A DNA stretch of 16,565 nt, from positions 1 through 16,565 of the forward strand of contig PJAB01001177.1 in the NCBI GenBank assembly GCA_002887195.1, written 5' to 3'. This stretch comes from Chrysochromulina parva (taxonomy: Eukaryota; Haptophyta; Prymnesiales; Chrysochromulinaceae). Shown piece by piece: positions 13,495 through 16,565 of the stretch; within the stretch, counting starts at the first letter, position 1, and every line of letters begins with the position of its first letter. The position numbers and the translations under genes were made by a program. Under the pieces are notes generated by a model, which ran no database searches, was not told where the DNA came from, and was given only the letters and a program-made list of their open reading frames with translations.

Positions 13495-15279
13495 ATGGGC
13501 CAGAATGACGACCTTCGCCTCCTGCTAGTCTTCCTCACGGGCTTCGTCATCTTCTCGCTGCCGCTGATGGCGAACGACACACGTCGAGTGTGGGCGCCTC
13601 GCCCCGCCGGCAGCGACCAGCCTCCGCCAGGGCCGCCCGACCCATATCCCCACTACCAATCGGATGACAACGACCCGGGCTGGAAGTTCCGCCGCGCGAT
13701 AACCGATGGCGACCTCGACGAGGCGGAGAGGCTGTACACCGCCTCGCTCGCCGCCGATCCGCCGGTCAATCTGGCCAATCGGGCACACTGGCACGGCTCG
13801 ACGCCGCTCTTCGAGGCCGCAAGGAGCGGCCATCTGCACGCGGCCAAGTGGCTCATCGCGCGCGGCGCAAACGCAGACGCGACCAACGAGTGGGGCGAGT
13901 CGGCTGCCAACGAGGCAGGGAGCATGGGGCACTGGGATATCGTGTGGTACCTGCACGAACAGGGCGCGCAGCTGACGCGCTCGACGGACCATGCACACTC
14001 ATCGCTCGTGCTCTCGGCAGTGCGCCATCGCTCGACGGATGCCCTCGGCCAGCTGCAGAAGCGCGGCGTCGATCTAGGCACGCGCCACTGGAATGCCAAC
14101 ACGGTGCTGCACGAGGCCGCGCGCATGGGGGAGACGGCGATCATCACGTGGCTGCTCGAGCATGCAAAACTCGACGTGAACGCGACCAACGACAGCGGCG
14201 AGGGCGCCCTCGCCGAGGCCGCTACCATGGGCCACACGGAGGCCATGTGGAAGCTCATCGGCGCGGGCGCCTCACTGGGCGAGCCGGGCTCGGCCCACGC
14301 CAGCTCCCTCTTTTACAGCGCCGTGCGCCATGCTGACTTACGAGTGCTCAACTTGATGTTCGAGCGCGGCGCGGTGAACGCGAGCTCGATCAGCTCGACC
14401 GACACGTTCGGCCGCTTGCCCATCCTCGAGGCGGTGCGCACCGGCAAGCTCGAGGTGCTCAACTGGTTTCTCGAACAGGGTGCCAATGTCGGCGCAGTCT
14501 CGAACGCCGGACTGAGCGCTCTAGCTGTGGCCGCTTACGAAGACCACTTCCACTTGCTATGGCGGCTTGTCGAGGCTGGAGCTGACGTACACGCACGCAA
14601 TGAGCACGGCGGCACGGCTCTCCTGGCCGCCGTGCGCCACGGCCACCATGACGACGCGCTCAAGCTGATCACGGCTGGCCTCGACGTCAACCAGCCAAAC
14701 GACCGCGGCGACACGCCACTGACGGTGGCGGCGGCGCGCGGCGACATGGCGATCATCCAAATGCTCCTGGACCGGGCCGCGACAGCGACGCCGCGCCCGC
14801 CGCGCAACGACACGCCCCTCATCCGTGCGGCCAAGTACAAGCGGCTCGAGGCGCTCCGGCTGCTCCTCGGCAAGCGCGAGGTGCTCGGGTTGCACGTGGA
14901 CGATGTGAATCGGTACGGCGACACGGCGTTGCTTGAGGCGTGTCGCGCTGGCAGCCTCGAAGCGGCCACGCTGCTTCTCGAGCAGGGCGCGAACACGAGT
15001 CACGTCAACAAGAACGGGATGACCGCGCTGCTTCTCGCCGCGGAGGCGAGCAGCCTCGCCACCGTCAAGCTGCTCGTGTCGTACCGGGCGGATGTGCACG
15101 CGCGCAATCTGAATGATGAGGGCGCCATCGAGCTGTCTCGCTGGGGACGCGATTCAGACGAGCTGCGGGCTTTCTTCGAGGAGCATGGCGTCAAGCCACC
15201 CGAGCACGTGGACGACTACCCGACCCGCTACGAAGAGGATGCACATGACGACCCGGATGAACTTGAACCTCCGGAATAG
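13495..15279 (+). CDS. Ankyrin-repeat protein with N-terminal signal or anchor
   Basis: This encodes 594 residues. Residues about 7-25 (LRLLLVFLTGFVIFSLPLMA) form a signal peptide or signal anchor, followed by a Pro/Asp-rich stretch (33-62). Residues about 66-568 are around 14 ankyrin repeats, a protein-binding solenoid, with typical units such as GDTPLTVAAARGDMAIIQML and HGGTALLAAVRHGHHDDALK. The last ~25 residues are strongly acidic (DDYPTRYEEDAHDD and so on). Repeat types recur every three units: FEAARSGHLHAAKWLI (about 106), HEAARMGETAIITWLL (about 206) and LEAVRTGKLEVLNWFL (about 311), and AVRH at about 175, 276 and 379. The start ATG 13495 has G at -3 and +4. The open frame reaches back to 13228, but that part overlaps the synthetase gene. 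If the repeats enter the secretory pathway that would be unusual, since ankyrin repeats are mostly cytosolic. Confidence 0.85.
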   Translation: MGQNDDLRLLLVFLTGFVIFSLPLMANDTRRVWAPRPAGSDQPPPGPPDPYPHYQSDDNDPGWKFRRAITDGDLDEAERLYTASLAADPPVNLANRAHWHGSTPLFEAARSGHLHAAKWLIARGANADATNEWGESAANEAGSMGHWDIVWYLHEQGAQLTRSTDHAHSSLVLSAVRHRSTDALGQLQKRGVDLGTRHWNANTVLHEAARMGETAIITWLLEHAKLDVNATNDSGEGALAEAATMGHTEAMWKLIGAGASLGEPGSAHASSLFYSAVRHADLRVLNLMFERGAVNASSISSTDTFGRLPILEAVRTGKLEVLNWFLEQGANVGAVSNAGLSALAVAAYEDHFHLLWRLVEAGADVHARNEHGGTALLAAVRHGHHDDALKLITAGLDVNQPNDRGDTPLTVAAARGDMAIIQMLLDRAATATPRPPRNDTPLIRAAKYKRLEALRLLLGKREVLGLHVDDVNRYGDTALLEACRAGSLEAATLLLEQGANTSHVNKNGMTALLLAAEASSLATVKLLVSYRADVHARNLNDEGAIELSRWGRDSDELRAFFEEHGVKPPEHVDDYPTRYEEDAHDDPDELEPPE

Positions 15280-15559
15280 GGTGTCGCCTGAACGACAACG
15301 TACTCGTAGGCGGGGGCTGGGGCGCGCCTGCGATGGCAAATTTCTGTCGAGTATTGCTGTCATTAGCGAGTTGACATACTAGACGACACAAAAGTGGTCG
15401 TCTGTACTTGAAGGGGCAAAATAGCTGATATCATTAACCTCGCGCCAAAGTTGTGTTCGTCTTGAACGCCAAGCTCGCCTTTTGACGACTCTCTGTGGGA
15501 AAGGGCGAAAAGCGATCGAAGCGCTTGTTTGCTGTCTTTTTTGTAACCTCAAGCGCGCC
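15280..15559. promoter_or_regulatory. Upstream region of the RING/RBR-like gene
   Basis: This 280-bp spacer between two plus-strand genes has an AT-richer patch (about 15335-15450) and GGGCGAAAAGCG near 15507-15518, loosely E2F-like on the opposite strand. No coding frame is supported. Confidence 0.35.
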
Positions 15560-16565
15560 ATGAGCCTGTCGGGCAAGATGCAGAGCGGGTTGACGAGCGG
15601 GTTGACGCCCGTGCCGTCGTCTCACGTGCATGGTTCGGTGCTCTGCCCGCGCCGTAGCGCTCCTGCTCGGTGTACAACGCCCGGGGGCGTGCCCGCAGTC
15701 CGCTTTGGCGCAGTTCCTGCCAGCTCTCCGCTCTGGCAGCAGCAGCAGCAGCAGCAGCAGACGATCGTGTTCTGGACGAAGAAGGCCAAACACATTGTGC
15801 AAATAAGCGTGCGAGCGCGAGACGGAGAGGAGGTCACGCTGTCGCACGATGGAGCGGCCGCCACGCGAGCACTGTGCCTCATCTGCATCGAGGAGGTCAG
15901 CACGCTCCGCGGGCTCGCCTGTCCCGAGGGCCACCTAATCTGCTCGGCATGCCTTCAAAGGTACATCTGCAGCCTCGCTGGCTCGGCAAAGTTGCGCAGC
16001 TCGAATGGCGCCCTTGAGTGCCTCGGCGCCCACCAGCAGGCGTTCTCCTTTGGCCGCAGCATGGTCGAGCCCCTCCTCTTTGGAGATGCGCTGCGGCTCT
16101 ACCTCGAGACGACGGAGACGCCGGAGACGCCGGAGACGACGAGGACGACGGAGATGCCAGGCGAAGGAGAAGAGCAGTGCACTCCCGAGTCAATACAGCC
16201 AGAGCTCCACGAGGCCCTGAACCTCGGCTGCCCATCTTGCGAGGTGTTCTGCGACCCGGATCCAGACGGTTGCATCGCGATGAAGTGCAGCAGCTGCAAC
16301 GTGGCGTTCTGCTGGCTGTGCTTTCAGCCCTGCGGCCGCGATGCGCACCCTCACTGCCGTGAGGTGCACGGTGGATACTTTCCGCCGAGAACCGCCGTGA
16401 ACCAATGGCATCGGCGGCTCCGCTGGCGCCAGGTCGACGGGGTGTTGCAGCGCGCGTTTGGGGAGCGCCCGGCGCCGAAGCTCGCGGTGGTGATCGCTTC
16501 CAAGCAAAAGGAGGCCTGGCGGAAGGAGGCATTGCGCCTCTGTGCGCGGAATCTCGCCGACAGCG
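15560..16565 (+). CDS. RING/RBR-like zinc-binding protein, probable E3 ubiquitin ligase (3' end missing)
   Basis: The frame stays open to the window edge, giving 335 residues of a longer protein. The ATG lies in GCGCCATGA. A low-complexity N-terminus includes SGLTSGLT and a run of eight Gln (60-67). A RING-like module follows: C106, C109, C121, H125, C128, C131, and then C154/H158 where a final CxxC is expected. An acidic Thr/Glu/Pro-rich stretch (182-200) leads to a second module, C224-C227, C231, GC238IAMKC243SSC246, FC251WLC254, C258 and a His/Cys cluster (263-266). The pattern GCxxMKCxxCxxxFCWxC fits the RING2 or IBR part of RBR ligases; if RING2, C238 would be the catalytic cysteine that carries ubiquitin. 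No separate IBR is seen between the modules, so the architecture is shortened or atypical. E3 activity is inferred. Confidence 0.8.
   Translation, partial: MSLSGKMQSGLTSGLTPVPSSHVHGSVLCPRRSAPARCTTPGGVPAVRFGAVPASSPLWQQQQQQQQTIVFWTKKAKHIVQISVRARDGEEVTLSHDGAAATRALCLICIEEVSTLRGLACPEGHLICSACLQRYICSLAGSAKLRSSNGALECLGAHQQAFSFGRSMVEPLLFGDALRLYLETTETPETPETTRTTEMPGEGEEQCTPESIQPELHEALNLGCPSCEVFCDPDPDGCIAMKCSSCNVAFCWLCFQPCGRDAHPHCREVHGGYFPPRTAVNQWHRRLRWRQVDGVLQRAFGERPAPKLAVVIASKQKEAWRKEALRLCARNLADS
15737..15760 (+). repeat. CAG repeat, eight units
   Basis: Eight perfect CAG triplets encode the poly-Gln run in the RING/RBR-like protein. Such a tract can vary in length among alleles. Confidence 0.95.

Overview
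The window is nuclear DNA from a GC-rich, gene-dense microbial eukaryote. Two genes have clear GT-AG introns (135 nt and 83 nt) that restore conserved protein motifs. Starts sit in good Kozak contexts rather than behind ribosome binding sites. The products are typical of eukaryotes: an F-box protein, a cytosolic-type tryptophanyl-tRNA synthetase, a FUS-like RanBP2 zinc finger, ankyrin repeats, and a RING/RBR-like protein ending in a cysteine/histidine block I associate with algal and stramenopile RING families. A unicellular alga fits best, and a haptophyte is my guess, but no marker gene settles it. I found no rRNA, tRNA, transposase, CRISPR array or viral gene.

Layout: an F-box protein with a C-terminal membrane anchor (257-928, +); a single-pass membrane protein of unknown function (1312-2502, +); a probably mitochondrial D-2-hydroxyacid dehydrogenase with one intron (2823-4043, +); two small unrecognised genes (4412-4831 and 5674-6129, -); a 1158-residue protein with three kinds of zinc finger, built from two open frames joined by an 83-nt intron (9998-6439, -); a SAM-dependent methyltransferase with an N-terminal hydrophobic segment (10398-11246, +); tryptophanyl-tRNA synthetase with an unusual C-terminal tail (13316-11736, -); an ankyrin-repeat protein with an N-terminal signal or anchor (13495-15279, +); and the 5' part of a RING/RBR-like gene running off the right edge (15560-16565, +). 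Two gene pairs are divergent and share short intergenic spacers (9999-10397 and 13317-13494). The genes do not form an evident pathway; this looks like an ordinary gene-dense chromosome segment.

The most unusual feature is the intron at 7917-7999 in the zinc-finger gene. A 16-bp direct repeat straddles both splice junctions, as expected if the intron arose by duplication of an AGGT-containing segment. Its interior is mostly a 10-bp tandem repeat with five units. Because the intron's first bases copy the start of the next exon, a transcript keeping the intron still encodes a complete CCCH finger and then stops. Spliced and unspliced RNAs would therefore give a long form with the Gly-rich/RanBP2 half and a short form without it. 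Other points of interest are a three-fold FLxxLE motif in the same protein, a duplicated ~50-bp block in a shared promoter region, a three-repeat super-period in the ankyrin protein, and E2F-like sites close to the start of one orphan gene.
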